The position numbers and the translations under genes are program-made. Shown in pieces: positions 50,922 through 60,829 of a stretch of 64,000 nucleotides of DNA (positions are counted from its first letter, which is position 1; the number at the start of each line of letters is the position of its first letter). Location: assembly GCA_002316315.1 (NCBI GenBank), contig DCDG01000043.1, positions 14,114 through 78,113 of the forward strand, read 5' to 3'. The notes beneath the pieces were generated by a model. It saw only the letters and a list, made by a program, of their open reading frames with translations, did not search any database and was not told where the DNA came from. Origin of the DNA: Candidatus Aminicenantes bacterium UBA1061. Its GTDB lineage: Bacteria; Acidobacteriota; Aminicenantia; Aminicenantales; Saccharicenantaceae.

Positions 50922-52687
50922 AGGCTCTCAATTAGCTCATGGTAACGGCTTTCAACCTCTGTCCGTTTGACTTTAAGAGTTGGGGTTATTTCTTCTTTTT
51001 CTATTTCAAAATCATGGTCAAGTAAAACGATTTTCTTAATTTTTTCATAAGAAGCCAGGTTAGCTGTCGCCCGCCTAATCTCCGCCATGACCGAGGACAC
51101 GATCTCCGGGTTATTAACCAGCTCCTGGCGGCTGGTAAATTGAATTTCGCGGCTTCTGGCCAGCCCTTCCAGCTGATCAAAATCAGGCACAACCAGAGCA
51201 GAAATAAAGCGGCGTCTGTCTCCAATCACCACCACCGTGTTGACATAGGGGCAGGTGGACAGCAGGTTTTCAATGACCTGCGGAGCAACGTTTTTCCCGC
51301 CCGAGGTAACAATTAAATCCTTTTTTCGATCTGTGATGACCAGAAAACCGTCCTCATCCAGGTAGCCTATATCTCCTGTATGGAACCAGCCGCCGGCCAG
51401 TGCTTCCTGTGTCTCTTGCTCTCTTTTATAATAGCCTTTCATCACATTTGGGCCCCTGGCCAGAATTTCGCCATCAGCAGCAATCTTGATTTCAACACCA
51501 GGGATAGGCTTTCCGACCGTGCCCAGTTTCAAGGATCCAGAACAGTTAACAGTCAAAACAGGTGAGGTTTCAGTCAGTCCATAGCCTTCATAGATGGTCA
51601 GTCCAATCGCATAGAAAAACTCAGCGATATCTTTCGCCAGGGGGGCTCCACCTGATATAAAAAACCTGACCCCGCCACCGGTTTTCTCAATAATTTTGCC
51701 GAAAACCAGATGGTGAGCCAGCTGGCGCTTTAACTTTAATCCAGTCGGAAGTGGTTTTCTGGCAAGCTCGTAACTGGCATATCTTTTTCCTGTTTTTTGC
51801 GCCCAGAAGAATATTTTTCTGGTCAGCCCTGAACTGCCTAAAATTGTATCCATCACTCCGGCATATATTTTTTCAAAAACACGGGGCACACTGACCATGA
51901 TCTGCGGCTTAATTTCAAGCAAATTCTGAGCGACAGTTTCCAGGTTCTCAGCAAAACCAATCGTTGCCCCGGCATAAAGGTAAGCAAACATTACCATGCG
52001 CTCAAGGACATGGGAAAGAGGCAAAAAAGACAGAACGGTATCACGGTCTGAAATGTCAAATATTGAGACACACGTTCTGACATTGCTGACAAAATTACGG
52101 TGGGTCAGTATTACCCCCTTGGGGATACCGCTGGTCCCTGACGTATAAACCAGGGAAGCCTCGTCATCAGGACTTATCCGATCTACCAGCTCTCTAAATT
52201 TCAGGGGCGTTTCAGCTTCAGCCTTCTGGCCGGCAGCCAGTAAACTGGTCAGATTCAGGTAACCGTCAACGGGCTTATCTTCCATGGTGATAAAGTGCCT
52301 GATATTTTTTAAGCGGTCGCCGAGCGATTGAACCTTCAAGCGCTGCTCCTCATTGGAAACGACCACTATCGAAGCATCTGAATCTTCAATCATATAGGCA
52401 ACCTGAGAGGCGGTCAGAGAAGTATAAACAGGGACGGTCAAAGCCCCGTTACAGATAGCAGCCAGGTCAGTTATCACCCACTCCGGACGATTTTCAGCCA
52501 GGAGAATTAATTTCTCTCCTTTAGCCAGGCCCAACTGGTTCAGAGCCAGAGCCAGGTGAATAACCTTTTTCTCAAATTCAAAAGTCGAAACCGTCTGGTA
52601 GGTACCGTTTTGTTTATAAAGCATAAAGTCAGATTTAGCATAGCTACTAACTGTTTTTAAAAACAACCTGGCCAGTGTGTCGCACAT
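50864..52687 (-). CDS. Long-chain fatty acyl-CoA synthetase (AMP-forming)
   Basis: 607 residues from the ATG at 52687, which has AGGAG 8 bases upstream (another ATG at 52693 is too close to it). ANL superfamily motifs in order: YTSGTSGIPKGVILTHRN (P-loop), GYGLTETSPVL, the YYKREQETQEALAGGWFHTGDIGYLDEDGFLVITDRKKDLI hinge region, and a C-terminal NVAPQVIENLL and basic KIKKI. It activates fatty acids as acyl-AMP and then acyl-CoA at the inner membrane face. It ends 58 bases inside the zinc-ribbon gene on the opposite strand, and its start is about 87 bases downstream of the gyrA stop, in the same direction. Confidence 0.93.
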   Translation of the reverse strand: MCDTLARLFLKTVSSYAKSDFMLYKQNGTYQTVSTFEFEKKVIHLALALNQLGLAKGEKLILLAENRPEWVITDLAAICNGALTVPVYTSLTASQVAYMIEDSDASIVVVSNEEQRLKVQSLGDRLKNIRHFITMEDKPVDGYLNLTSLLAAGQKAEAETPLKFRELVDRISPDDEASLVYTSGTSGIPKGVILTHRNFVSNVRTCVSIFDISDRDTVLSFLPLSHVLERMVMFAYLYAGATIGFAENLETVAQNLLEIKPQIMVSVPRVFEKIYAGVMDTILGSSGLTRKIFFWAQKTGKRYASYELARKPLPTGLKLKRQLAHHLVFGKIIEKTGGGVRFFISGGAPLAKDIAEFFYAIGLTIYEGYGLTETSPVLTVNCSGSLKLGTVGKPIPGVEIKIAADGEILARGPNVMKGYYKREQETQEALAGGWFHTGDIGYLDEDGFLVITDRKKDLIVTSGGKNVAPQVIENLLSTCPYVNTVVVIGDRRRFISALVVPDFDQLEGLARSREIQFTSRQELVNNPEIVSSVMAEIRRATANLASYEKIKKIVLLDHDFEIEKEEITPTLKVKRTEVESRYHELIESLYREEPSGSCSDSSPGGSK

Positions 52688-52774
52688 ATCCATTACTCCT
52701 GACGAAATATTGATGCCTATTTTAAGGAAATTAGAATAAGAAGGCAATTATCTTTCTGGCTGGGAGGCTAAATC

Positions 52775-55324
52775 TCAGTCTTCCTGAACTTTAGCAATAG
52801 AGCAAACCTGGTCGCCTTCATCCAGCTGGATGATCTTGACTCCTTGAGTAGCCCGGCTTAATGGCCTGAAATCGGTCGTTTTTATCCTGATGACCTTGCC
52901 ACTTATGGTGATGACCAGCAAATCATCTTCGTTGACATTAACCATGTCCAGAGCTGGGCCAATCTTTTCTGTAATTCTTAAATTGAGTACTCCCTGACCG
53001 CCACGGCGGTGAACAGGATAATCTTCAATCGGAGTCTTCTTGCCATAGCCGTTTTCAGAGGCAGTAAAAATATATTTATCATTATCCCCGACAACAATCA
53101 TACTGATGACCCTGTCTTTTGGTTTAAGGGTAATAGCTTTGACTCCAGCTGCCTGGCGTCCCATCGGTCGGACCTGGCTCTCCTTAAATCTGATGGCCTT
53201 GCCCATTCTGGTCCCGATAATAATATCATTTTTTACGCTGGTCAGAGCAGCCGTGAAAAGGCTGGTTCCTGGCTTGAGGCCCATAGCAACAATGCCCCCC
53301 TTACGAACATGCCGAAATTCACTGAGTTTGGTCTTTTTAACCAAGCCATTATCAGACAGAAGAATAACAAATTGATCATCCCTGAATTCCTTAACGGCCA
53401 GAATTGACTGGACTTTTTCCCCGGGCTGAAATTCCAGAAGGTTGGCAATAGCTTTCCCCTTGCCCGACGGCCCGGCGTCTGGTACATCCAGCGCTCTTAG
53501 CCAGTAGAGGCGCCCCTTGTTGGTAAAAACTAGCAGATAGGAATGAGTCGACCCGGTAAACAGATTATCAACGACATCTTCGGCCTTCATATCAATTCCC
53601 TTGCGGCCCTTGCCTCCACGACTCTGAAAACGGTAAGAGTTAAGAGAAGTTCTCTTAATATAGCCTGACTTGGTATAGACAATAGCTACATCTTCTTCCT
53701 TAATCAGGTCTTCAGCTTTGATTTCGGTTATAACTTCATCCCTGATTTCTGTTTTTCTCGTATCCTGATATTGTTCCTTCAGCTGCTTTAGTTCGTCTTT
53801 AATAATTTGCAGGACCATATCATGATTTTTCAGGATTAACTTGAGTTTTTTAATCAGCTCCTTAAGTTCCTGGTGCTCCTGCACTATTTTTTGTCTTTCG
53901 AGGCCGGTCAGACGCTGTAATTGCATTTCAAGGATGGCTTGAGCCTGGATGGCAGTCAGTTTAAATCTGGTTATCAGACCATTTTTGGCTACTTCTACTG
54001 TCTTGGATGATCTGATCAGGTCGATAACCGCATCGAGATAATCAAGGGCAATTAGAAGACCTTCCAGAATATGCACCCGGTGTTCGGCCTTTTTCAGGTC
54101 GTGGCGGGTTCTTCTGATAACAACTTCCTGCCGATGAGCCAGAAAATAATTCATCATCTCGAGGAGGCTCAGCAGCTTCGGCTGCTTGTCAACGATAGCC
54201 AGCATAATGATCCCGAAGGAAGTCTGCAAGGCTGTACGCTTGTAGAGGTTATTAAGAATTATTTCCGGCAGCTCTCCCCTTTTGAGCTCAACCACCACTC
54301 TGATTCCTTCCCGGTCAGATTCATCCCTGATGTCGGCAATGCCCTCAATTTTTTTACTATTAACCAGTGCAGCCATGTTTTCCAGCAACCTGGCTTTGTT
54401 TACCCCATAGGGAATCTCAGTAATAACTATCCTGTCTTTCTCGCCTTTTTCAGCCCGTTCGATTGTACTCTTGGCCCTCAGTTGAACTACACCCTTACCT
54501 TCAAGATACGCCTGTCGGATATTCTGGCGGTTAAAAACGTAGCCACCAGTCGGGAAATCAGGGCCAGGAATATATTTCATAATGTCATCAACTGTGGCTT
54601 GCGGATGATCAATCAGGTAAATCATCCCGTCACAGACTTCAGCCAGGTTGTGAGGCGGTATATTACTGGCCATACCCACCGCAATCCCGGAGGAGCCGTT
54701 GACCAGAAGATTCGGAAACTTAGCCGGCAAAACTTCTGGCATTAGTAAGCTCTCATCGTAGTTGGGAACAAAATTGACTGTATCTTTGTCAATGTCAGCC
54801 AGGAGTTCTTCCGCCAGGCGAGTCATCCTAACTTCGGTATAACGCATAGCAGCTGGCGGGTCGCCATCCACCGAGCCAAAATTACCCTGACCATCAACCA
54901 GCGGATAGCGCAAACTGAAATCCTGAGCCATTCTGACCAGAGCATCATAAACAGCTGCATCTCCATGTGGATGATATTTACCGATGACATCGCCAACGAT
55001 ACGAGCTGATTTTTTAAAAGGCTTATTATGGAGAGTGCCGGTCTCCCACAGGGCATAAAGAACACGGCGGTGAACAGGTTTAAGACCATCTCTGATATCA
55101 GGAATTGCCCGGCCAATGATGACACTCAGGGCATAATCCAGATAGGACTTCTTCATTTCCTCTTCAAGGCTGACCACCGACAGATTCTTGGCTACTGGCG
55201 GTAGATTCCCCCCTATGTTATCACCGCCCTGGCTGCCACCCTCAGGTTTCTGGCCTTGACCACTGGCCGCTTCGATCTTTTCTTTATCCCGCGCCTTTTC
55301 CTTGTCTTCTTTTTTCCGGGCCAT
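52775..55324 (-). CDS. gyrA: DNA gyrase subunit A
   Basis: 849 residues. A 45-residue charged, Gly-rich extension precedes the breakage-reunion domain (SYLDYALSVIIGRAIPDIRDGLKPVHRR). Catalytic Tyr162 is in AAMRYTEVRM. The quinolone region reads KYHPHGDAAVYDALVRMAQ: Ala123 stands where E. coli has Ser83. The C-terminal domain has six blade-like repeats, the first carrying the gyrase box as QSRGGKG (canonical QRRGGKG). With GyrB it supercoils DNA. It lies 39 bases after gyrB and is clearly co-transcribed. Confidence 0.97.
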   Translation of the reverse strand: MARKKEDKEKARDKEKIEAASGQGQKPEGGSQGGDNIGGNLPPVAKNLSVVSLEEEMKKSYLDYALSVIIGRAIPDIRDGLKPVHRRVLYALWETGTLHNKPFKKSARIVGDVIGKYHPHGDAAVYDALVRMAQDFSLRYPLVDGQGNFGSVDGDPPAAMRYTEVRMTRLAEELLADIDKDTVNFVPNYDESLLMPEVLPAKFPNLLVNGSSGIAVGMASNIPPHNLAEVCDGMIYLIDHPQATVDDIMKYIPGPDFPTGGYVFNRQNIRQAYLEGKGVVQLRAKSTIERAEKGEKDRIVITEIPYGVNKARLLENMAALVNSKKIEGIADIRDESDREGIRVVVELKRGELPEIILNNLYKRTALQTSFGIIMLAIVDKQPKLLSLLEMMNYFLAHRQEVVIRRTRHDLKKAEHRVHILEGLLIALDYLDAVIDLIRSSKTVEVAKNGLITRFKLTAIQAQAILEMQLQRLTGLERQKIVQEHQELKELIKKLKLILKNHDMVLQIIKDELKQLKEQYQDTRKTEIRDEVITEIKAEDLIKEEDVAIVYTKSGYIKRTSLNSYRFQSRGGKGRKGIDMKAEDVVDNLFTGSTHSYLLVFTNKGRLYWLRALDVPDAGPSGKGKAIANLLEFQPGEKVQSILAVKEFRDDQFVILLSDNGLVKKTKLSEFRHVRKGGIVAMGLKPGTSLFTAALTSVKNDIIIGTRMGKAIRFKESQVRPMGRQAAGVKAITLKPKDRVISMIVVGDNDKYIFTASENGYGKKTPIEDYPVHRRGGQGVLNLRITEKIGPALDMVNVNEDDLLVITISGKVIRIKTTDFRPLSRATQGVKIIQLDEGDQVCSIAKVQED

Positions 55325-55363
55325 TATCTTAAACCTTTCTGTCTCACTCCTGCCTGGCTGTCA

Positions 55364-57751
55364 TCAGATATCAAGGTTTTGAGCCAGGAGGGCATTCTCT
55401 TCAATGAATTTCTTTCTTCTCTCGACTTCTTCTCCCATCAATGTGGAAAAAACTTTATCAGCTTCAACAGCATCCTGGATAGAGACCCTCAGCAAAGAAC
55501 GTTTCTCAGGATTCATGGTTGTCTCCCACAACTGCTGAGCGGTCATTTCTCCCAGGCCTTTATAACGCTGAATGGCTACACCTTTTTTGCCTTTTTCAAA
55601 CAGATAATCGAGGAGCTTATTTTCATTCTCGATGGTAAGAGAATCTCCCGTATTAATTACCTCATAAGGAGGCTTAAATTCTTCCAGCTCCTTAACGATT
55701 CTGAACAGATTCTTATACTCTATCGAATTTATCAGGTCAAAATTAATCCTGGTTCGGTTAGTCATGCCATTAACCTGATAACTGGCAATAATTTCGTAAG
55801 TATCGTACTCATCATCACGGATGAGGTCAGTCTGAAAGCCAAGGCCGGAAATTAGCCCCTGAAGTCTCCTCATATTTTTTTTATCACTGAGAGCTTCCAG
55901 TTCCCTGATATTTTCATTTATCAGCAGATCTGTCAAACTGGAGGGTATATTCTTTTTTTCCAGATAGTTCAGATAATTTTTCTTCTGCATGATTTTAAGA
56001 ATAAATTTTCTGAATTTTTCGCCTTCAATTAGCTCCTCGATACCTTTTACCCGTAGTTTAAAATCCTCAGAAATCTTTTTTACCACCCACTTCTCATATT
56101 CCCGCTCTTCCTTAAGATACTGGACTTCCTTCCCGCGGGTAATCTTATAGAGCGGCGGCTGGGCAATATAGATATGCCCATTTTCAATGAGCGGCTTCAT
56201 CTGGCGGTAAAAGAAAGTCATAAGAAGGGTTCTGATATGAGAGCCATCAACATCAGCATCAGTCATAATGATAACTTTATGGTAGCGAAGTTTTTCCACG
56301 CTGAAGTTTTCTTCTCCAGCGCTCGTTCCAAGGGCAGCGATAATTGTGCCGATTTCTTCATTATGGAATATTTTATCAGGTTGAGCTTTCCAGACATTCA
56401 GGATCTTGCCCCGCAGAGGAAGAATCGCCTGATAACGGCGATCACGGCCCTGCTTGGCTGAACCACCAGCACTGTCTCCTTCGACAATAAACAACTCAGC
56501 CAGGGCAGGATCGCGTTCCTGACAGTCAGCCAGTTTGCCCGGAAGTGAGGCTGACTCCAGGACGCTTTTACGCCTGGCCAGCTCTCTCGCCTTACGAGCT
56601 GCTTCCCTGGCTCTAGCCGCATCTATCGCCTTGGCAACTATTCTTTTGCCATTGGTCGGGTTTTCCTCCAGGTAAGCGGCCAATTTTTCATTGACCAGCG
56701 ACTCGACTATACCTTTAATTTCCGAGTTGCCCAGCCTGGTTTTGGTCTGACCTTCAAACTGTGGATCGCGCATCTTGATGCTTAAAACTGCCGTCAAACC
56801 TTCACGAGCATCCTCACCAGAAATACTGCCTGAGCCCAGATCCTTCAGCAAATTATGGCTTTCAGCATAATTGTTCAGGCACCTGGTAAGGGCTGATTTA
56901 AAACCGATCAGATGAGTCCCACCCTCAGTCGTATTAATATCATTAACGAAAGTAAAAATATTCTCTGTATAACCGGTGTTATACTGAAAGGCCACTTCCA
57001 CCATAATGTCATCTTTCTGAGCTTCAAAATAGACTGGCCTTGGATTCAGAACTGTCTTATTCTGATTAAGATATTGAACAAACTCCAGGATACCACCCTT
57101 GTACTGAAACTCATGGGTTTTATTTATCCTTTCATCTGTAATGACAATCTTCAGGCCCCGGTTGAGGAATGAGAGCTCTCTCATTCTCTGAGTCAAAACC
57201 TCAAAGTTAAATTCAGTTGTATCAAATATCTCCTCATCCGGCCAGAAAGTAATTTTGGTTCCCGTTTTGTTGGTCTTCCCTATCTTTTTGAGTGGCGTAA
57301 TTGCATTGCCCCGCTCAAAAACCTGAGTGTAAATCCCTCCGTCACGTTTGATCTCGAGTTCCAACCGGCTGGATAGAGCATTCACCACCGACACCCCAAC
57401 TCCATGCAGCCCGCCAGAAACCTTATAGCTTTTATCATCAAATTTTCCCCCGGCGTGGAGGACGGTCAGGACAATTTCGGCTGCCGGCCTCTTTTCCTTG
57501 GGATGCATTTCAACTGGTATGCCGCGGCCGTCATCTATTACCGTGACTGAATTATCAACATGGATAATGACTTCTATTTTTGAGCAATATCCGGCCAGGG
57601 CTTCATCAATCGAATTATCTACTACTTCATAAACTAGATGATGAAGTCCATCAGGGCCTGTGCTGCCAATATACATGGCCGGTCTCTTACGCACCGCTTC
57701 CAGGCCTTTAAGAACTTTTATACTATCAGCTGTATATTTTTCATCTTTCAT
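55364..57751 (-). CDS. gyrB: DNA gyrase subunit B
   Basis: 795 residues. The start is the ATG at 57751, with AGGTGA 6 bases upstream; a GTG at 57760 is less likely. The GHKL ATPase has YEVVDNSIDEALAG, VIDDGRGIPV and GGLHGVGVSVVNALS, then a transducer domain, then the TOPRIM with EGDSAGGSAKQGRDRRYQAILPLRGKILNV (catalytic Glu) and DADVDGSHIRTLL (metal Asp). A roughly 170-residue insertion after TOPRIM, as in many bacterial GyrB, precedes the C-terminal RYKGLGEM. First gene of gyrB-gyrA with its own promoter. Confidence 0.97.
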   Translation of the reverse strand: MKDEKYTADSIKVLKGLEAVRKRPAMYIGSTGPDGLHHLVYEVVDNSIDEALAGYCSKIEVIIHVDNSVTVIDDGRGIPVEMHPKEKRPAAEIVLTVLHAGGKFDDKSYKVSGGLHGVGVSVVNALSSRLELEIKRDGGIYTQVFERGNAITPLKKIGKTNKTGTKITFWPDEEIFDTTEFNFEVLTQRMRELSFLNRGLKIVITDERINKTHEFQYKGGILEFVQYLNQNKTVLNPRPVYFEAQKDDIMVEVAFQYNTGYTENIFTFVNDINTTEGGTHLIGFKSALTRCLNNYAESHNLLKDLGSGSISGEDAREGLTAVLSIKMRDPQFEGQTKTRLGNSEIKGIVESLVNEKLAAYLEENPTNGKRIVAKAIDAARAREAARKARELARRKSVLESASLPGKLADCQERDPALAELFIVEGDSAGGSAKQGRDRRYQAILPLRGKILNVWKAQPDKIFHNEEIGTIIAALGTSAGEENFSVEKLRYHKVIIMTDADVDGSHIRTLLMTFFYRQMKPLIENGHIYIAQPPLYKITRGKEVQYLKEEREYEKWVVKKISEDFKLRVKGIEELIEGEKFRKFILKIMQKKNYLNYLEKKNIPSSLTDLLINENIRELEALSDKKNMRRLQGLISGLGFQTDLIRDDEYDTYEIIASYQVNGMTNRTRINFDLINSIEYKNLFRIVKELEEFKPPYEVINTGDSLTIENENKLLDYLFEKGKKGVAIQRYKGLGEMTAQQLWETTMNPEKRSLLRVSIQDAVEADKVFSTLMGEEVERRKKFIEENALLAQNLDI

Positions 57752-57828
57752 ATTTATCACCTATCAAGATAAAATTATGGTTTATGCTGAAGAAAAATCT
57801 ATCTAACCCTGAAAGCATTTCCAATTTA

Positions 57829-57857
57829 ATTATAGACTAAATCACTCTAAAAGTAAA
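57829..57857 (-). promoter_or_regulatory. Sigma-70 promoter of gyrB-gyrA
   Basis: Minus strand: TTTACT (57857-57852), 17 bases, TATAAT (57834-57829). Leader about 71 bases. Confidence 0.6.
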
Positions 57858-58150
57858 GAAAAAAGTGGCATTAAAAGAGTAAAATATGTGGTCCTATCTT
57901 ATTTATTATCAATATGTTATCGGCACCCTTGACTATCCATTATCAAAATTGAGGACTTTGAGTCATTTTTAATATTATTTTACCAGCAGAAAAGACGGAT
58001 CATGGTGGAAAAATTTCTCATTTACTGACTCGAAAATGTCTCAAATTTACCGTTCTCAGCAGGCAGACATAGCCCCATGCCGGTAGGAATGCTGACCTTA
58101 ATGACTGATTGACCTTTTACCTGGGGAACAAGCCCGAGACCTTTTTTTGA
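57858..58150. other. Intergenic region, no gene recognised
   Basis: About 290 AT-rich bases between the gyrB promoter and the M28 gene stop at 58151. Several short palindromes are present, but no hairpin with a T-run that I can defend as a terminator and no open frame of note. Confidence 0.4.
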
Positions 58151-59731
58151 TCAGTTATCGGCGCCAGCCTGTGGTCTTAACTTTTCTGGCGAGACTGTGG
58201 CCAGCTCCATCACACCTACAAACAGCAACCTGGCCAGATCTTCAAGTATTTCTGGATTGATTATCGAAGGATCATCACGTGTATTATGATAGGTCGGATA
58301 GGGCAACTCCAGCCCGGAAACAGAAAGAGAAAGAGCAGGAATATTTTTATCAGCAAAGCGAGCAGCATCCAGGCGAGGACGGGTTAGATTATTCCAGTAA
58401 TTGGCAGCCATCTGGCGGTGAATATAGCTGGTATTGGCTTTCTCCAGCGGGCCATACAGCCAGGGAAAATTTTTGCCGGCTAAAACAAAAATTCTGTCGC
58501 CTGAGCCGACACCATCCATATTGATCAGCCCAACTGTTTTGTTTAGGTCAAACATCGGATGCTCTAAATAGAATTCTGAACCTTTAACGCCCTGTTCTTC
58601 CGCCCCAAAAAAAGCAAAGAGAACTGTCCTTTTTGGCTTAACCTCACATTTCATCAAGGCTTGAGCTACCCCCAGCATAACCGCCACAGCTGAGGCATTA
58701 TCATTGGCTCCAGGCATCAGATCGGGACAGCTGCCAACATGATCGAGATGCCCGCCAATAATTATTATTTCATCTTTAAGGACCGGATCCTGACCTTCCA
58801 CTTTGGCCAGCAGGTTATAGCCCAGGCCTTCCGGATGATGTTCTGTCTTGTTTTTAATGGTAAAAACCTTTCCAGTCTTAAAGGATTGAGGCTTCAGGGT
58901 CTTTTTTATCGTAACAACTGTTTCCTGGTAAGTTTTACCGCTGCCAGCGAAGATATCATCGACGACACTCCGGCCAATATGGCTGTAAATGAAACCCTCA
59001 ATATAATCATTGTTGGGATTGACTATTGGCCCGTAGTAATAAAGCAGGCCTTTGGCCCCATGAGCGGCAGCATTTTGAAGCTTATATTGATGAAAGGAAT
59101 AAGGACGCCATTTCTTAAATATTTCCGGGTCTTTATCAGGGCCGAACGGGACCTCACTTTCCATTAAGACTATTTTTCCCCGGACATCAATGCCTTTATA
59201 GTCATCATAGCCGAGTTCAGGAGCGGTTATCCCAAAGCCAACATAAACCACTTCGGCCGTCACTTCTCCCGAAGCCGAAGTCCCGCCAGGGAAATATTCA
59301 TCCTCATAACGGTAATACTTTTTTATTTCACCTGATATTTTTAAACCAGGAGCATAAACAGGCAGGTGAAGCGAGACTTCACCCCGATCAAGAACCAGGG
59401 TATATGGATTGGGAAAGGCCTGGAGATAAGTACCATGGTCGCCGGCAGGCTTGACACCCCAGGAAACCAGCAATGAACTCACCAGGTCAGCAGCCTGATT
59501 AAAGCCAGCCGTTCCCGTCAGGCGCCCCTGATATTTTTCAGAACTCAGTTCCTTAACCCAGTCAAAAAGAGACTGGCTGGAAATCTGATGAAAAACCTTA
59601 AGCCATCTGTCTTCCCCCCGGCTGCTCTGGTTCTGGGCTGATAACAGGCCGGAAGCCGGCACCAGATAGAGAAAAAGAAGCAGCAGGAGACCGCCCCTTA
59701 AATAATAACTTTTGCCAGGTCTGTATTTCAT
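58151..59731 (-). CDS. Secreted M28 family metallopeptidase with PA-domain insert
   Basis: 526 residues. Residues 10-33 are a signal peptide. A PA-like insertion (about 130-290) precedes the M28 zinc site: GGHLDHVG (His), PGANDNASAVAV (bridging Asp), FGAEEQG (Glu pair), INMDGVGSGD (Asp), YHNTRDD (His). It is a di-zinc aminopeptidase or carboxypeptidase of the Q/Y family, in the periplasm or outside. GGAGG lies 6 bases before the ATG. A second M28 enzyme at 61766-63241 shares the same architecture (LARTMASAEFAGRLTG vs VKELSSEKYQGRLTG start), so they are paralogues on opposite strands. It follows the beta-barrel gene by 41 bases and may be co-transcribed with it. Confidence 0.92.
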   Translation of the reverse strand: MKYRPGKSYYLRGGLLLLLFLYLVPASGLLSAQNQSSRGEDRWLKVFHQISSQSLFDWVKELSSEKYQGRLTGTAGFNQAADLVSSLLVSWGVKPAGDHGTYLQAFPNPYTLVLDRGEVSLHLPVYAPGLKISGEIKKYYRYEDEYFPGGTSASGEVTAEVVYVGFGITAPELGYDDYKGIDVRGKIVLMESEVPFGPDKDPEIFKKWRPYSFHQYKLQNAAAHGAKGLLYYYGPIVNPNNDYIEGFIYSHIGRSVVDDIFAGSGKTYQETVVTIKKTLKPQSFKTGKVFTIKNKTEHHPEGLGYNLLAKVEGQDPVLKDEIIIIGGHLDHVGSCPDLMPGANDNASAVAVMLGVAQALMKCEVKPKRTVLFAFFGAEEQGVKGSEFYLEHPMFDLNKTVGLINMDGVGSGDRIFVLAGKNFPWLYGPLEKANTSYIHRQMAANYWNNLTRPRLDAARFADKNIPALSLSVSGLELPYPTYHNTRDDPSIINPEILEDLARLLFVGVMELATVSPEKLRPQAGADN

Positions 59732-59772
59732 GAAACACCTCCATTTGGCCAGATTCCAGGCTGTCCCCTGAC

Positions 59773-60597
59773 CTAAGTTCTTATAGCCAACCCGCCCCGG
59801 AATAAGAAGCCATCAAAAACACCAGCCTCAAAACAGAAACTGAGCGTTTTAGAAATTCTGGCCCTAAAGCCAAAATCCATCTGGACAACGGGCAAAAAAT
59901 TCAAAGAAAAGCTCTTGCCAGCAGCCAATCTTTCATCTTTTATCTCACGAAGAGTTTTGATAGCTGACTGAGAATACTCTTGAGTTGAGTTGTCAGGCAA
60001 AGTCAAGATGCCAGAATAAGAATATTCATAGCTGGCCTCAAAAAAACTCTTTCCAGTGGAGAGACCGGCACCAAGCGTGAAAAATGGAGAAATTGTTTTT
60101 GACGGCCAGAGTTCCCAGCGCAAGTTCAAGTGAAAAGACAGTGGCTTAATAATGAACTTGCCCTGAGCCAGGGCTCTAAAACTGGCTGCCTGATTGAGAC
60201 TCTGGTCAATTAAATCAAGATCGGCTGTAACCTGGGGGAAAGAAACTTTCATGGAACTTTTCTCGACACCCAGGCCAAGACTAAAAGCACCATTCCTTCC
60301 GCCCGGGTAAAATCTCAGTTCAAAGCCAATATTATGGCCCGGAGCATCGAAGGTTACTTTCTGGCTATAACCATTTTCCATCAGGTTTGGATAATCATTT
60401 TGTATCTGGTTTATAAATCTATCTTTAAGATCACTTTCCAGGACATTGCTGACCATATTTTCTACCAGGCCTTTAGCCACATTTAAAGTCCAGCCTGAAT
60501 AGTGAAGGCTGAATTCCAACTGGCCATCAGCTAGAAGAAAAGGCCCGGTCAGGATAAACATCAGGCCGGCCAGCAAAAAACATTTAAATACTTTCAT
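59773..60597 (-). CDS. Outer-membrane beta-barrel-like protein of unknown function
   Basis: 274 residues. Residues 5-24 are a signal peptide (LLAGLMFILTGPFLLADG). The rest alternates amphipathic strands (IGFELRFYPGGRNGAFSLGLGVEKSSMKVSF, FHLNLRWELWPSKTISPFFTLGAGLSTGK, VVQMDFGFRARISKTLSFCFEAGVFDG) and ends in an aromatic/hydrophobic residue stretch, a common outer-membrane barrel pattern. I do not recognise a specific family. It lies 41 bases ahead of the first M28 gene and has a promoter (TTGACA-18-TAAAAT) about 32 bases before its ATG. Confidence 0.7.
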   Translation of the reverse strand: MKVFKCFLLAGLMFILTGPFLLADGQLEFSLHYSGWTLNVAKGLVENMVSNVLESDLKDRFINQIQNDYPNLMENGYSQKVTFDAPGHNIGFELRFYPGGRNGAFSLGLGVEKSSMKVSFPQVTADLDLIDQSLNQAASFRALAQGKFIIKPLSFHLNLRWELWPSKTISPFFTLGAGLSTGKSFFEASYEYSYSGILTLPDNSTQEYSQSAIKTLREIKDERLAAGKSFSLNFLPVVQMDFGFRARISKTLSFCFEAGVFDGFLFRGGLAIRT

Positions 60598-60629
60598 AAT
60601 TTAGATTCTCATTATGTGTGGCGTCAGTT

Positions 60630-60659
60630 ATTTTATTTGCACCGGGTTATAGATGTCAA
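60630..60659 (-). promoter_or_regulatory. Sigma-70 promoter of the barrel/M28 unit
   Basis: Minus strand: perfect TTGACA (60659-60654), 18 bases, TAAAAT (60635-60630). Leader about 26 bases to the ATG at 60597. Confidence 0.65.
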
Positions 60660-60776
60660 GGCTAAGCCAGAACTCAGACCATCGAGAGCTCTGGGTTTTC
60701 CAAGTTCCGCTTTCTTCTTACTGGATAAAGATTTTCTCTCGTTTTTTGCCAGCCATAGTCTCCTGGATGGAAGTAA

Positions 60777-60805
60777 TTGATTGTTTTCTTTTAATTTGTT
60801 ATGTT
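60777..60805 (+). promoter_or_regulatory. Sigma-70 promoter of the cyclophilin gene
   Basis: TTGATT (60777-60782), 17 bases, TATGTT (60800-60805). Leader of about 18 bases containing GGAGGT. Confidence 0.5.
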
Positions 60806-60829
60806 AGACTGAAAAATTGGAGGTGTGAC

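Noticed and set aside
60653..60829. 59-residue N-terminal extension of the cyclophilin
   Set aside because: The signal peptide and a strong Shine-Dalgarno lie at the ATG at 60830; the promoter boxes fall within the proposed extension.
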